In this document: positions 16,711 through 25,240 of the stretch, in pieces
Layout: every line of letters begins with the position of its first letter
Position numbering within the stretch: position 1 is the stretch's first letter
From: Klebsiella planticola ATCC 33531
Lineage (GTDB): Bacteria; Pseudomonadota; Gammaproteobacteria; Enterobacterales; Enterobacteriaceae
DNA length: 64,000 nt
Assembly: GCF_000735435.1 (NCBI RefSeq)
Contig: NZ_JMPP01000004.1
Coordinates: 29,848-93,847 of the forward strand
Direction: 5' to 3'
Position numbers and translations under genes: made by a program
Notes under the pieces: model-generated
Database searches by the model: none
Seen by the model: only the letters and a program-made list of their open reading frames with translations
What the model was told of the DNA's origin: nothing

Positions 16711-18861
16711 ATGGATACTAAAAAGTTATTCAAGCACATACCCTGGGTGATTCTTGGAATCATCGGGGCATTTTGCCTCTCAGTCGTCGCTCTGCGCCGC
16801 GGTGAGCACGTCAGTGCGCTGTGGATCGTGGTGGCGTCAGTTTCCGTCTACCTCGTCGCCTACCGTTATTACAGCCTGTATATCGCGCAAAAGGTGATGA
16901 AGCTCGATCCTACGCGTTCTACGCCGGCGGTCATTAACAACGATGGTCTGAACTACGTCCCGACCAACCGCTACGTGCTGTTCGGCCACCACTTTGCCGC
17001 TATCGCCGGCGCCGGTCCTCTGGTGGGCCCGGTTCTCGCCGCGCAGATGGGCTACCTGCCGGGTACCCTGTGGCTGTTGGCGGGGGTGGTGCTGGCCGGG
17101 GCGGTACAGGACTTTATGGTGCTGTTTATCTCCTCGCGCCGTAACGGCGCCTCGCTGGGTGAGATGATCAAGCAAGAGATGGGGCCGGTTCCGGGTTCCA
17201 TTGCGCTGTTCGGCTGCTTCCTGATTATGATCATCATCCTCGCGGTGCTGGCGCTGATCGTGGTAAAAGCGCTGGCAGAAAGCCCGTGGGGCGTCTTTAC
17301 CGTCTGCTCGACCGTTCCGATCGCCCTGTTTATGGGGATCTATATGCGCTTCCTGCGCCCGGGTCGCGTGGGTGAAGTGTCGGTGATTGGTATCGTCCTG
17401 CTGGTGGCGTCCATTTACTTCGGCGGCATCATTGCCCACGACCCGTACTGGGGCCCGGCGCTGACCTTTAAAGACACCACCATCACCTTTACCCTGATCG
17501 GCTACGCGTTTATCTCCGCGCTGCTGCCGGTGTGGCTGATTCTGGCGCCGCGTGATTACCTCGCGACCTTCCTGAAAATCGGCGTTATCGTTGGCCTGGC
17601 GCTGGGCATCGTGATCCTCAACCCGGATCTGAAAATGCCGGCGGTCACCCAATACATCGATGGTACCGGTCCGCTGTGGAAAGGTGCGCTGTTCCCGTTC
17701 CTGTTTATCACTATCGCCTGCGGCGCGGTGTCTGGCTTCCATGCGCTGATCGCCTCCGGCACCACGCCGAAGCTGCTGGCTAATGAAACCGACGCCCGCT
17801 TTATCGGCTACGGCGCGATGCTGATGGAGTCCTTCGTGGCGGTGATGGCGCTGGTTGCGGCGTCGATCATTGAGCCGGGCCTCTACTTCGCGATGAACAC
17901 CCCGCCGGCAGGCCTGGGCATCACCATGCCGAACCTGCACGAAATGGGCGGTGAAAACGCCGCGTTGATTGCCGCGCAGCTGAAGGATGTGACCGCTCAC
18001 GCAGCGGCGACCGTCAGCTCCTGGGGCTTTGTGATTTCACCTGAGCAAATCCTGCAAACGGCGAAAGATATCGGCGAGCCGTCGGTACTGAACCGCGCGG
18101 GCGGCGCGCCGACTCTGGCCGTGGGTATCGCTCATGTGTTCCACAAAATCATGCCGATGGCGGATATGGGCTTCTGGTACCACTTCGGTATTCTGTTTGA
18201 AGCGCTGTTTATCCTTACCGCGCTGGATGCCGGTACCCGCGCAGGCCGCTTTATGCTGCAGGATCTGCTGGGCAACTTCGTGCCGTTTCTCAAGAAAACC
18301 GACTCGCTGGTGGCGGGCATTATCGGCACCGCGGGCTGCGTCGGGCTGTGGGGCTACCTGCTGTATCAGGGCGTGGTCGACCCGCTGGGCGGCGTGAAGA
18401 GCCTGTGGCCGCTGTTCGGTATCTCTAACCAGATGCTGGCCGCCGTGGCGCTGGTGCTGGGTACCGTGGTACTGGTCAAAATGCAGCGTACCAAATACAT
18501 CTGGGTTACCGTGATCCCGGCCGCATGGCTGCTGCTGTGCACCACCTGGGCGCTGGGTCTGAAACTGTTCAGCACCAACCCGCAGATGGAAGGCTTCTTC
18601 TTCATGGCTCAGCAGTATAAAGAGAAGATTGCTTCCGGCGGCGAACTGACCGCGCAGCAGATTGCTAACATGAACCATATCGTGGTGAACAACTACACTA
18701 ACGCCGGTCTGAGTATTCTGTTCCTGGTGGTGGTATACAGCATCATCTTCTACGGCATCAAAACGTGGCTCAACGTGCGTAACAACAAAGTCCGCACCGA
18801 CAAAGAGACCCCGTACGTGCCCGTTCCGGAAGGCGGCGTGAAAACCTCGTCACATCATTAA
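16711..18861 (+). CDS. btsT: BtsT (YjiY), pyruvate/H+ symporter of the CstA family
   Basis: This 716-residue inner-membrane protein of the CstA carbon-starvation family has many hydrophobic segments and the family stretch RYVLFGHHFAAIAGAGPLVG. Its link to yjiX and yjiA and its BtsR-type boxes identify it as the YjiY/BtsT paralogue, a high-affinity pyruvate:proton symporter, rather than CstA itself. Expression should respond to extracellular pyruvate through BtsS/BtsR and to CRP. Pyruvate is also a product of the adjacent hpa pathway. It is followed by a REP pair and yjiX. Confidence 0.9.
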   Translation: MDTKKLFKHIPWVILGIIGAFCLSVVALRRGEHVSALWIVVASVSVYLVAYRYYSLYIAQKVMKLDPTRSTPAVINNDGLNYVPTNRYVLFGHHFAAIAGAGPLVGPVLAAQMGYLPGTLWLLAGVVLAGAVQDFMVLFISSRRNGASLGEMIKQEMGPVPGSIALFGCFLIMIIILAVLALIVVKALAESPWGVFTVCSTVPIALFMGIYMRFLRPGRVGEVSVIGIVLLVASIYFGGIIAHDPYWGPALTFKDTTITFTLIGYAFISALLPVWLILAPRDYLATFLKIGVIVGLALGIVILNPDLKMPAVTQYIDGTGPLWKGALFPFLFITIACGAVSGFHALIASGTTPKLLANETDARFIGYGAMLMESFVAVMALVAASIIEPGLYFAMNTPPAGLGITMPNLHEMGGENAALIAAQLKDVTAHAAATVSSWGFVISPEQILQTAKDIGEPSVLNRAGGAPTLAVGIAHVFHKIMPMADMGFWYHFGILFEALFILTALDAGTRAGRFMLQDLLGNFVPFLKKTDSLVAGIIGTAGCVGLWGYLLYQGVVDPLGGVKSLWPLFGISNQMLAAVALVLGTVVLVKMQRTKYIWVTVIPAAWLLLCTTWALGLKLFSTNPQMEGFFFMAQQYKEKIASGGELTAQQIANMNHIVVNNYTNAGLSILFLVVVYSIIFYGIKTWLNVRNNKVRTDKETPYVPVPEGGVKTSSHH

Positions 18862-18866
18862 AAAAA

Positions 18867-18941
18867 CGGCGGGTGGCGCTACGCTGACCCGCCCTACAAG
18901 GTTCTGTAGGCCCGGTCTGCGTAGCGCCACCGGGCTTTTTC
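18867..18941. repeat. REP pair / terminator between btsT and yjiX
   Basis: Two REP-like palindromes in opposite orientation, GGCGGGTGGCGCTACGCTGA then GCCCGGTCTGCGTAGCGCCA, each able to form a hairpin. The second ends ACCGGGCTTTTTC and looks like a Rho-independent terminator. It probably attenuates transcription from btsT into yjiX-yjiA. Confidence 0.75.
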
Positions 18942-18956
18942 TTATCAGGATGAGTT

Positions 18957-19160
18957 ATGTTTGGTAACTTAGGCGAAGCAAAAAAATACCTGGGTCAGGC
19001 AGCCAAAATGCTGATTGGCATTCCGGACTACGACAACTACGTCGAACATATGAAAGCCAACCACCCGGATAAGCCTTACATGACCTATAACGAATTCTTC
19101 CGCGAACGCCAGCAGGCCCGCTACGGCGGCGACGGCAAAGGCGGCGTACGCTGCTGTTAA
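18957..19160 (+). CDS. yjiX: YjiX, YbdD/YjiX-family small protein
   Basis: A 67-residue cytoplasmic protein of the YbdD/YjiX family, always found next to CstA/BtsT transporters. It is highly charged, contains [24 protein letters not shown] family sequence, and ends in GGVRCC, a cysteine pair that could bind metal. Its role is unknown; a regulatory or accessory function for the transporter is likely from conserved linkage. The ATG follows CAGGATGAGTT. Confidence 0.93.
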   Translation: MFGNLGEAKKYLGQAAKMLIGIPDYDNYVEHMKANHPDKPYMTYNEFFRERQQARYGGDGKGGVRCC

Positions 19161-19171
19161 TGGAGGCAAAC

Positions 19172-20128
19172 ATGGCACCGATTGCAGTCACCCTGTTGAC
19201 CGGTTTTCTTGGCGCGGGTAAAACCACCCTGCTGCGCCATATTCTTAACGAACAGCACGGCTTTAAAATCGCCGTTATCGAAAACGAATTTGGCGAAGTT
19301 GCCGTTGACGATCAGCTGATTGGCGACCGCGCCACGCAGATCAAAACCCTGACCAACGGCTGCATCTGCTGTACCCGCTCCAACGAGCTGGAAGACGCAC
19401 TGCTCGACCTGCTCGACAGCCGCGATCGCGGCGACATTGATTTTGACCGGCTGGTGATTGAGTGCACCGGCATGGCCGACCCCGGCCCGATTATTCAGAC
19501 CTTCTTCTCTCATGAAGTTCTCTGCGAACGCTATCTGCTTGACGGGGTGATTGCGCTGGTGGATGCGGTCCATGCCGATCAGCAGATGAACCAGTTCACC
19601 ATCGCCCAGTCGCAGGTGGGCTACGCCGATCGGATTCTGCTGACAAAAACGGACGTGGCGGGCGACAGCGACAGGCTGCGCGAACGGCTGGCGAGGATTA
19701 ACGCCCGGGCGCCGGTTTATACCGTGATCCACGGTGATATCGACCTGAGCCAGCTGTTTAATACCAGCGGCTTTATGCTGGAAGAGAAGGTGGTGAGCAG
19801 CGCGCCGCGCTTTCACTTTATCGCCGATAAGCAAAACGACGTCGCGTCTATCGTGGTCGAACTGGATTACCCGGTCGATATCAGTGAAGTGTCGCGGGTG
19901 ATGGAAAACCTGCTGCTCTCTTTCGCCGAGCAGCTGATGCGCTACAAAGGGATGTTATGGATTGACGGCGAGCCAAATCGCCTGCTGTTCCAGGGCGTCC
20001 AGCGCTTATACAGCGCCGACTGGGATCGCCCGTGGGGCGATGAAACGCCCCACAGCACGCTGGTGTTTATCGGCATTAATTTGCCGGAAGAGGAGATTCG
20101 CGCGGCGTTTGCCGGATTGCGCAAGTAA
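19172..20128 (+). CDS. yjiA: YjiA, COG0523 GTPase (metallochaperone-like)
   Basis: A 318-residue G3E-family P-loop GTPase. It has Walker A GFLGAGKTT near residue 12, the metal-binding CxCC motif in NGCICC, ECTGMADPGP (switch/Walker B) and TKTD (guanine specificity). E. coli YjiA binds Zn/Co and hydrolyses GTP; its client protein is unknown. The start at 19172 follows TGGAGG and matches E. coli YjiA; an in-frame ATG four codons upstream overlaps that site. It ends 49 bp before the convergent hcp. Confidence 0.94.
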   Translation: MAPIAVTLLTGFLGAGKTTLLRHILNEQHGFKIAVIENEFGEVAVDDQLIGDRATQIKTLTNGCICCTRSNELEDALLDLLDSRDRGDIDFDRLVIECTGMADPGPIIQTFFSHEVLCERYLLDGVIALVDAVHADQQMNQFTIAQSQVGYADRILLTKTDVAGDSDRLRERLARINARAPVYTVIHGDIDLSQLFNTSGFMLEEKVVSSAPRFHFIADKQNDVASIVVELDYPVDISEVSRVMENLLLSFAEQLMRYKGMLWIDGEPNRLLFQGVQRLYSADWDRPWGDETPHSTLVFIGINLPEEEIRAAFAGLRK

Positions 20129-20177
20129 CGGTTCGGACTTCTCCCTCTCCCGGAGGGAGGAGGTCAGCATGAAGGCA

Positions 20178-20657
20178 TCAGGCGGTACAGAATTCATTCC
20201 AGGTATCACGATAAATAATGTTCCCTTCGGTGTGCTTCCAGACGATGGCCTCATAACGCAATTCGAGTGTTTCAAGGTGCGTGCTGCTCAGACCGGTGGG
20301 TGAAAGGTACGGTGCAATCGTGGTGATTTTGACGTTGTCGAGGACGATATTGAAATACTCGGCTTCAAGGCCTGATTCCATAATACGGTACATCCTGATC
20401 GTCGCTTTTTTCAGGGTACGACCTTCGCACACCGCGCGATACAGAACGGGTGTCGTCTGGTCGAACTCTTTCACTATGGCGATCGGACGATGAACGCGCG
20501 TACCGGTAAGTTTACCCCAGTGCGGATCAACGGGAATGGTGATGCCGTGCGAGAATGATTTTAATTCGATAGAACCTGCACGCAGGGGCATTAAACAGCC
20601 GCCAACAATCGGCGAACCGTTTTCATCCTCAAGCCACAGGTGTGCGGGAGTAGACAT
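20178..20657 (-). CDS. hcp: Orphan Hcp-family type VI secretion tube protein
   Basis: A 159-residue Hcp (TssD) family protein, starting MSTPAHLWLEDENGSPIVGG with GKLTGTRVHRPIAIVKEFD further on, very like enterobacterial Hcp. Hcp forms hexameric rings that stack into the T6SS inner tube and can carry small effectors. The ATG at 20657 follows AAGGAAG; an ATG 18 codons upstream lacks that support. No other T6SS genes are in the window, so it is an orphan copy that would depend on a system elsewhere. The upstream gene at 20916-21608 on the same strand is its likely partner. Confidence 0.9.
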   Translation of the reverse strand: MSTPAHLWLEDENGSPIVGGCLMPLRAGSIELKSFSHGITIPVDPHWGKLTGTRVHRPIAIVKEFDQTTPVLYRAVCEGRTLKKATIRMYRIMESGLEAEYFNIVLDNVKITTIAPYLSPTGLSSTHLETLELRYEAIVWKHTEGNIIYRDTWNEFCTA

Positions 20658-20764
20658 ATATAACTTCCTTATAAGCAAATGTAATAAACCGTTTTCTCTG
20701 GCGTTTACCATTTCACATAACGTGCAAATATATATATTATGAATATAGCGAACACCCCCACAGG

Positions 20765-20804
20765 CCAGAGGGGACCAGAGGGGACCAGAGGGGACCAGAG
20801 GGGA
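20765..20804. repeat. Perfect tandem repeat, 4 x 10 bp
   Basis: CCAGAGGGGA is repeated exactly four times, with no mismatch, in the 258-bp gap between the hcp start and the upstream gene. It would lie in the leader or promoter of hcp. A 10-bp period is one DNA helical turn, so copy-number changes would shift flanking elements by whole turns. Confidence 0.9.
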
Positions 20805-20915
20805 AAAAATAAATAAATGCCATTGCGAATAACAAAGTCAGCAATCCAGGCCCGTGGAGCGAAACCAAGGACCTAAATATCCTACAGAAAATCCTTTTAA
20901 TAATATTCATCACAA

Positions 20916-21608
20916 TTATTGAATCATCCTGGTAATAATTTCTGCAATGTCATTGTCCGATGCCCATTGTGCCTTAAGCGCCCCAACTCGCTCAAACAAT
21001 GGTTCTATCAGAAAATACATCATCTCCAGTCCCTGAGCGTAGAGTACAGAGTAATAGGCCGGCCAGGTAAACTGGAGTCGATGAGCGCTATCTGCTGCCT
21101 TCTGGACAATCCCATATATGCCAGAGAGTGTAATCGCCATCCCCGTCGCACGTCCCGCTAAGACTCGCATATCAAGGTTTAGGTTCATACCGACCGTAAC
21201 TGAGGAGGTGACCGCTAATATGAAACCATAACCGGTCAGAGAACTCGCCGCAATGTGTATATTGACCGCCATCAGCATTTTTTTGATATGCTCTAGTTGA
21301 TCGGACGTTTTATATTTAAATATTTCTTCAAAATATACTTTGAACATTTCATAAACAACATCGTCATGTTGAAAAAGGTGAATGACCGCGAGAGTAAATC
21401 GTCCATCTTCATTTTTTTGCCGCTGACAAACATCCTGATATTCATCAGTAAAGCAGGATGCGTAATACAACGCGCGTTTTGCGCCAGCACCGGTCAATGC
21501 AATCTGATCTGCCACCGCGTTTTCAACGCCCGCCAGCGCATGATCAAGTTTCAATGCGAGAATGTTATTGGATTGCAAATAACGGATGACTTCATTTCTG
21601 TAGTACAT
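20916..21608 (-). CDS. Unknown 230-residue protein linked to hcp, candidate T6SS cargo
   Basis: I do not recognise this family. The protein has an N-terminal hydrophilic, helix-rich part (1-110). Two long small-residue-rich hydrophobic stretches follow, at about 112-145 (IHIAASSLTGYGFILAVTSS) and 150-172 (LAGRATGMAITLSGIYGIV). That pattern resembles a membrane-inserting helical hairpin. The ATG follows AGGAG. It precedes hcp on the same strand and is AT-richer than its neighbours. A pore-forming or otherwise membrane-acting Hcp-carried effector is an inference; an immunity or accessory protein is equally possible. Confidence 0.6.
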   Translation of the reverse strand: MYYRNEVIRYLQSNNILALKLDHALAGVENAVADQIALTGAGAKRALYYASCFTDEYQDVCQRQKNEDGRFTLAVIHLFQHDDVVYEMFKVYFEEIFKYKTSDQLEHIKKMLMAVNIHIAASSLTGYGFILAVTSSVTVGMNLNLDMRVLAGRATGMAITLSGIYGIVQKAADSAHRLQFTWPAYYSVLYAQGLEMMYFLIEPLFERVGALKAQWASDNDIAEIITRMIQ

Positions 21609-22183
21609 AGCCGCTCCTGGCCATTATGGATTCCGCAAAAGGTCGTCGGAAGGCTATATTGAAAAGAAATGCCCACCAGAAGATATATTCGTTCTCAACG
21701 ATTTTATTTTAATTCAAAAAAAATCAGTTAAATTCATTAAACATTACAGAACTGTCGCTCCGCTTTTCTGCGTATCACACGGTAATACGCTGATCGAAAA
21801 CGGGGTGAGCATAATCTTCCCCCTGACTCAGCAATACCGCGTTGAATATGAACGACCGCCCGCTCAATTCATCAGCAAAAATGTAAATTAAAATTTTTAT
21901 TGGTAACAATTGAAATACTTTCAAGAATAATCACAGAGGTAGACTATTTTCTCTGCAACTCATTTTCCCCGTTTGTTCAATTCAGGTTTAGCCAAACAGC
22001 TAAACTGACCCTAAACGGTAAAACGTTAATGATTGACGCCGCGACAAATAAACTAATTCACAACATCTGCAGATGTATTTCAATAACAAACCCAGAATAA
22101 AAAATCGAAAATAGTCATATTTGCAGTTGTAAAAATCGTTTGATAGGGTATCCGCAGATTAGTTTTACGACGAGGCATCTACT
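21609..22183. other. AT-rich 575-bp gap between hcp unit and yfaZ
   Basis: No convincing gene. It should contain the promoter of the leftward unknown gene/hcp unit and, near 22100-22170, the yfaZ promoter. The low GC contrasts with the rest of the window and supports recent insertion. A start-less open stretch on the plus strand (21604-21888) may be a gene remnant or chance. Confidence 0.5.
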
Positions 22184-22729
22184 ATGAAAAAGCTCAATAT
22201 CCTTATCCTTTCTGCGCTAACCGCGGTTTCTGGCTCCGCAATGGCGATGGGCTTTACCGTCGAGCAGGGTAAAAACTTTACCAACCTTAATATGGAACTG
22301 GGTAAATCCTCCTCCGGCCTTTATGCCGAAAGCAACTGGCTGAAAAATACCGATGACGGTACCCAGACCGGCGGCGTTGGCGCAGGTTATAACCTGGAAG
22401 TTGGCCCGGTGATGCTCAATGCCGGCGCGAAAGCCATCTACCTTGGGCCGAAAAAAGGCGATAACGGCGTGGCGTTCCCCATCGGCGGCGGCGTTAACGT
22501 TGCGCTGACCGACAGCATCTACGTCTTCGGCGAAGGTTATGCCGCGCCGGAAGGCCTGAATAACAGCGTGAAAAACTACGTTGAAGCCAACGGCGGCGTG
22601 AGCTGGACGCCCATTACCCCGGTGACGCTGAAAGTGGGTTACCGCCATGTCAGCGTTGACGGCAAAGACGGTCGTCCGAACCACACCCTGATTGATGGTG
22701 CCTATATTGGCGGTGGGGTCACTTTCTGA
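22184..22729 (+). CDS. yfaZ: YfaZ-family outer membrane protein
   Basis: A 181-residue outer-membrane beta-barrel protein. Residues 1-21 form a signal peptide (MKKLNILILSALTAVSGSAM then AM), followed by alternating strands and a C-terminal aromatic residue (GGGVTF), the usual barrel-assembly signal. The sequence resembles enterobacterial YfaZ; its function is unknown. It is a single-gene unit with its own terminator. Confidence 0.88.
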   Translation: MKKLNILILSALTAVSGSAMAMGFTVEQGKNFTNLNMELGKSSSGLYAESNWLKNTDDGTQTGGVGAGYNLEVGPVMLNAGAKAIYLGPKKGDNGVAFPIGGGVNVALTDSIYVFGEGYAAPEGLNNSVKNYVEANGGVSWTPITPVTLKVGYRHVSVDGKDGRPNHTLIDGAYIGGGVTF

Positions 22730-22745
22730 CCTGCCGGTAAGCGTA

Positions 22746-22773
22746 AAAAAACCTGCCATCCGGCAGGTTTTTT
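22746..22773. terminator. Bidirectional Rho-independent terminator, yfaZ / sad
   Basis: AAAAAACCTGCC-ATCC-GGCAGGTTTTTT forms a perfect 12-bp stem with U-runs on both strands, between the convergent yfaZ and aldehyde dehydrogenase genes. Confidence 0.95.
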
Positions 22774-22795
22774 ATTCACGGCTCACAACGTCCGA

Positions 22796-24166
22796 TTACC
22801 GGCGAATCACCACCAGCTTCTGGTTCACAAACTCTTTAATCCCCAGATCGGACAGCTCACGGCCAAAGCCAGAGCGCTTCACGCCGCCGAACGGCAGCTC
22901 CGGCGCGGTATCGGTTAACCAGTTGATATAGACCATCCCGGTTTCGATCCGCGACGCCATCCGTTTCGCCCGTTCGATATCCTGGCTGAACACGGCGCCC
23001 CCCAGACCATAGTGCGAATCGTTCGACAGCTTCACCGCCTCGTCGTCGTCCTTCACCACGTAGATTTGCGCCACCGGGCCGAAAAACTCTTCAAAGTACG
23101 CCGGGTTATCACGGGTAATGCCGGTCAGAATGGTTGGCTCGAAAAAGCTGCCTTCCCGCGGCGCCGGTTTACCGCCCAGATGCACTCTGGCACCGTTTTT
23201 CACCGCCTCATCCACCTGTCTGGTCAGCGTTTGCAGCGCATCTTTCGAGGAGAGCGGGCCCAGCGTCGTACTCTCGTCCAGCGGATCGCCGATTTTCACC
23301 TGGCGGAAGGCTTCGGTGAACTGGCTCAAGAACTGGTCGGCAATGTTTTCGTGCAGGATAAAACGTTTCGCCGCGGTGCACACCTGGCCGGCGTTGTTGA
23401 GTCGCGCCTGTACGCCAGTCTTCACCGCCTTCTCCAGACTGGCATCATCCAGTACCACAAACACATCATTACCGCCCAGTTCGAGGGTCGCCTTTTTGAT
23501 GTATTTTGCCGCCTGGGACGCCACCACGCTGCCGGCCTTTTCCGAACCGGTCAGCGCTGCCCCCTGGACGCGATCGTCGGCGATGATTTTCGCCACCTGC
23601 TCCTGGGAGATAAAGAGGTTGGTCCACGCCCCTTCGGGCGCTCCCGCCTCACGCACCAGATGGGCGAAGGTCTCTGCACAATGCGGAACGATACTCGCAT
23701 GTTTGGCGATAACCGGGTTCCCCGCCGCCAGGTTTGGCGCCAGTACCCGCATCAGCTGGTAGTAAGGAAAGTTCCAGGGTTCCACGGCCATCAGCACGCC
23801 GACAGGATGGTGTTCAACCCAGGCCTCGCCGATGTCGGAGGGATATTTCACCGGAGCCAGAAACGATTTCGCATTATCGGCATAGTAGCGGGCGATTTGC
23901 GCACAGAGCTTCACCTCACCGCGGCTTTGCGCAATCAATTTCCCCATCTCCTGGCTGGCGATTTTCGCCAGCTCGTCAACCTGGCTGTCGATAAGATCCG
24001 CCAGCCTGTGCAGAACGGGTAGGCGCCGGTCGATATCCCCCTTCGACCAGGCGGAATGGTAGAGCGCATCCGCCTTCTGCAGCGCCGCTTCGACGTCCGC
24101 ATCGCTGTGCGCAGCGTACTGTTTAATCAGCTGATTATTTGCAGGATTCACCGTCTGATAAGCCAT
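22796..24166 (-). CDS. sad: NAD(P)-dependent succinate-semialdehyde dehydrogenase, Sad/YneI type
   Basis: This 456-residue aldehyde dehydrogenase has the short N-terminus of the Sad/YneI group. Motifs are EPWNFPYY, ALTGSEKAGS, the catalytic Glu in LELGGND, and the catalytic Cys in NAGQVCTAAKR. It would oxidise succinate semialdehyde to succinate, which also suits the end product of HpaI, though the two are not in one operon. The ATG follows GGAG. It is divergent from an AraC regulator at 24379. Confidence 0.88.
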   Translation of the reverse strand: MAYQTVNPANNQLIKQYAAHSDADVEAALQKADALYHSAWSKGDIDRRLPVLHRLADLIDSQVDELAKIASQEMGKLIAQSRGEVKLCAQIARYYADNAKSFLAPVKYPSDIGEAWVEHHPVGVLMAVEPWNFPYYQLMRVLAPNLAAGNPVIAKHASIVPHCAETFAHLVREAGAPEGAWTNLFISQEQVAKIIADDRVQGAALTGSEKAGSVVASQAAKYIKKATLELGGNDVFVVLDDASLEKAVKTGVQARLNNAGQVCTAAKRFILHENIADQFLSQFTEAFRQVKIGDPLDESTTLGPLSSKDALQTLTRQVDEAVKNGARVHLGGKPAPREGSFFEPTILTGITRDNPAYFEEFFGPVAQIYVVKDDDEAVKLSNDSHYGLGGAVFSQDIERAKRMASRIETGMVYINWLTDTAPELPFGGVKRSGFGRELSDLGIKEFVNQKLVVIRR

Positions 24167-24378
24167 ATCGTATGTCTCCTTGTTATCGCTATTTATGTAG
24201 TCATAAAAACTACTCAGGGTATTAAGGGTAGTAGAGATGGCTAATCGCGCGGGTAAAGTTAGGTATATACGGAGGATTCTGGAGAGATATCGCCGCCGAT
24301 GACGCGAGCGTCGCGCCCGCAGACAGACCCGGACGGGCGTGCTATAAACCCCCTATCCCCTTCGCTAAGGAGTCTTTC

Positions 24379-25194
24379 GTGAGCCATACGCGCGATATCC
24401 TGCAAACCTTCTGGCGCGACGAACAGCTGCCCTGGCTGGAACTGCGCAGCACCCGGCAAAGTCGCCAGTCCTATAAACGGCACCGCCATCCGCAGCTCTC
24501 TGTAGGGGCGATTATCGAAGGGGAAACGTGCTGTTTGTGCAACGGCCGGGAATATCTGCTGCGTCCCGGCGATCTGATCATTATCCCCGCTCAAGCGCCG
24601 CACAGCTGTAACCCGCGCGATGGCCGGCCGCGCAGCTACCATATGCTGTACCTCGATATGACGTGGTGCCGGCAACGGCTGCCGCTTTTCCCGAGTCAGG
24701 CGCAGGTGCACGCGCCGCATCCTGTGATCCGCGATCCTGAGCTTTTCGCACAATATCAGCAGATTGTGGTGCTAATGGAGCAGCAGAAAACGGCAGCGCT
24801 CCCCGAACAGGTTGCACAACTGCTGCGGGCGCTCCCGCTATGCCCCGCCCCGCCACTACCGCTGCGCGCTACCAGTTCGCAGCTCTTCCGTCGCCTGGCG
24901 GCCGATTTACAGGAACCGCCCACCCTTGATGCGCTGGCCCACGAGTTCGCCCTGCGCAAAGAGACGCTGATTCGCACCTTTAAGCAGGACACTGGCCTGA
25001 CGCCCGCCAGCTTTATGAATATGGCACGCATCGAATTTGCCAAAACGCGCCTGCGCGCCGGAGATGAGATCGCCGACGTCGGCTACCAGGCCGGATTTGC
25101 CGACCAGAGCCATTTCCACAAAACCTTTGTCAGCTACACCGCCGCTACGCCGCGCCAGTACGCGCTAGGCCGATCAATATCAGACAATAATTAG
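24379..25194 (+). CDS. AraC-family regulator with cupin sensor
   Basis: A 271-residue AraC protein with an N-terminal cupin (HRHPQLSVGAIIEGE and LRPGDLIIIPAQAPHSC, residues 35-80) and a C-terminal double helix-turn-helix (about 170-262, with IADVGYQAGFADQSHFHKTF). The start is GTG, chosen because AAGGAG lies 7 nt upstream. It is divergent from the semialdehyde dehydrogenase and 46 bp upstream of a LysE-type exporter. LysE genes are often controlled by such neighbours, so the exporter is the more likely target. Confidence 0.85.
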   Translation: MSHTRDILQTFWRDEQLPWLELRSTRQSRQSYKRHRHPQLSVGAIIEGETCCLCNGREYLLRPGDLIIIPAQAPHSCNPRDGRPRSYHMLYLDMTWCRQRLPLFPSQAQVHAPHPVIRDPELFAQYQQIVVLMEQQKTAALPEQVAQLLRALPLCPAPPLPLRATSSQLFRRLAADLQEPPTLDALAHEFALRKETLIRTFKQDTGLTPASFMNMARIEFAKTRLRAGDEIADVGYQAGFADQSHFHKTFVSYTAATPRQYALGRSISDNN

Positions 25195-25240
25195 CGCCCC
25201 GCTTGCCATAGGCTGATCTCAGGTTCTTTGTGAGGTCGCT

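Noticed and set aside
16837..18000. 387-codon open frame antisense to btsT
   Set aside because: Composition is His/Arg/Gln-rich as expected for an antisense shadow; btsT is well supported.
16711..18861. Calling the CstA-family gene cstA
   Set aside because: Linkage to yjiX-yjiA and the BtsR-type boxes fit the YjiY/BtsT paralogue better than CstA, which lies elsewhere in enterobacteria.
20140..20163. Hairpin between yjiA and hcp as a terminator
   Set aside because: TCTCCC-GGA-GGGAGGA can pair, but there is no U-run on either strand and the stem is short and purine/pyrimidine-skewed.
21604..21888. 95-codon open stretch on the plus strand without any start codon (ends ISKNVN then stop)
   Set aside because: It contains no Met or GTG/TTG start with a ribosome-binding site. 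It could be a decayed gene end, but such a length is within chance for one of six frames, and no homologue was recognised.
23012..24022. 336-codon plus-strand frame inside the semialdehyde dehydrogenase gene
   Set aside because: Antisense to a clear aldehyde dehydrogenase; no motif or start signal.
24209..24233. Imperfect inverted repeat ACTACTC...GGGTAGT between sad and the AraC gene
   Set aside because: It has a mismatch, a long spacer, and no match to typical AraC direct repeats, so I do not call it an operator.
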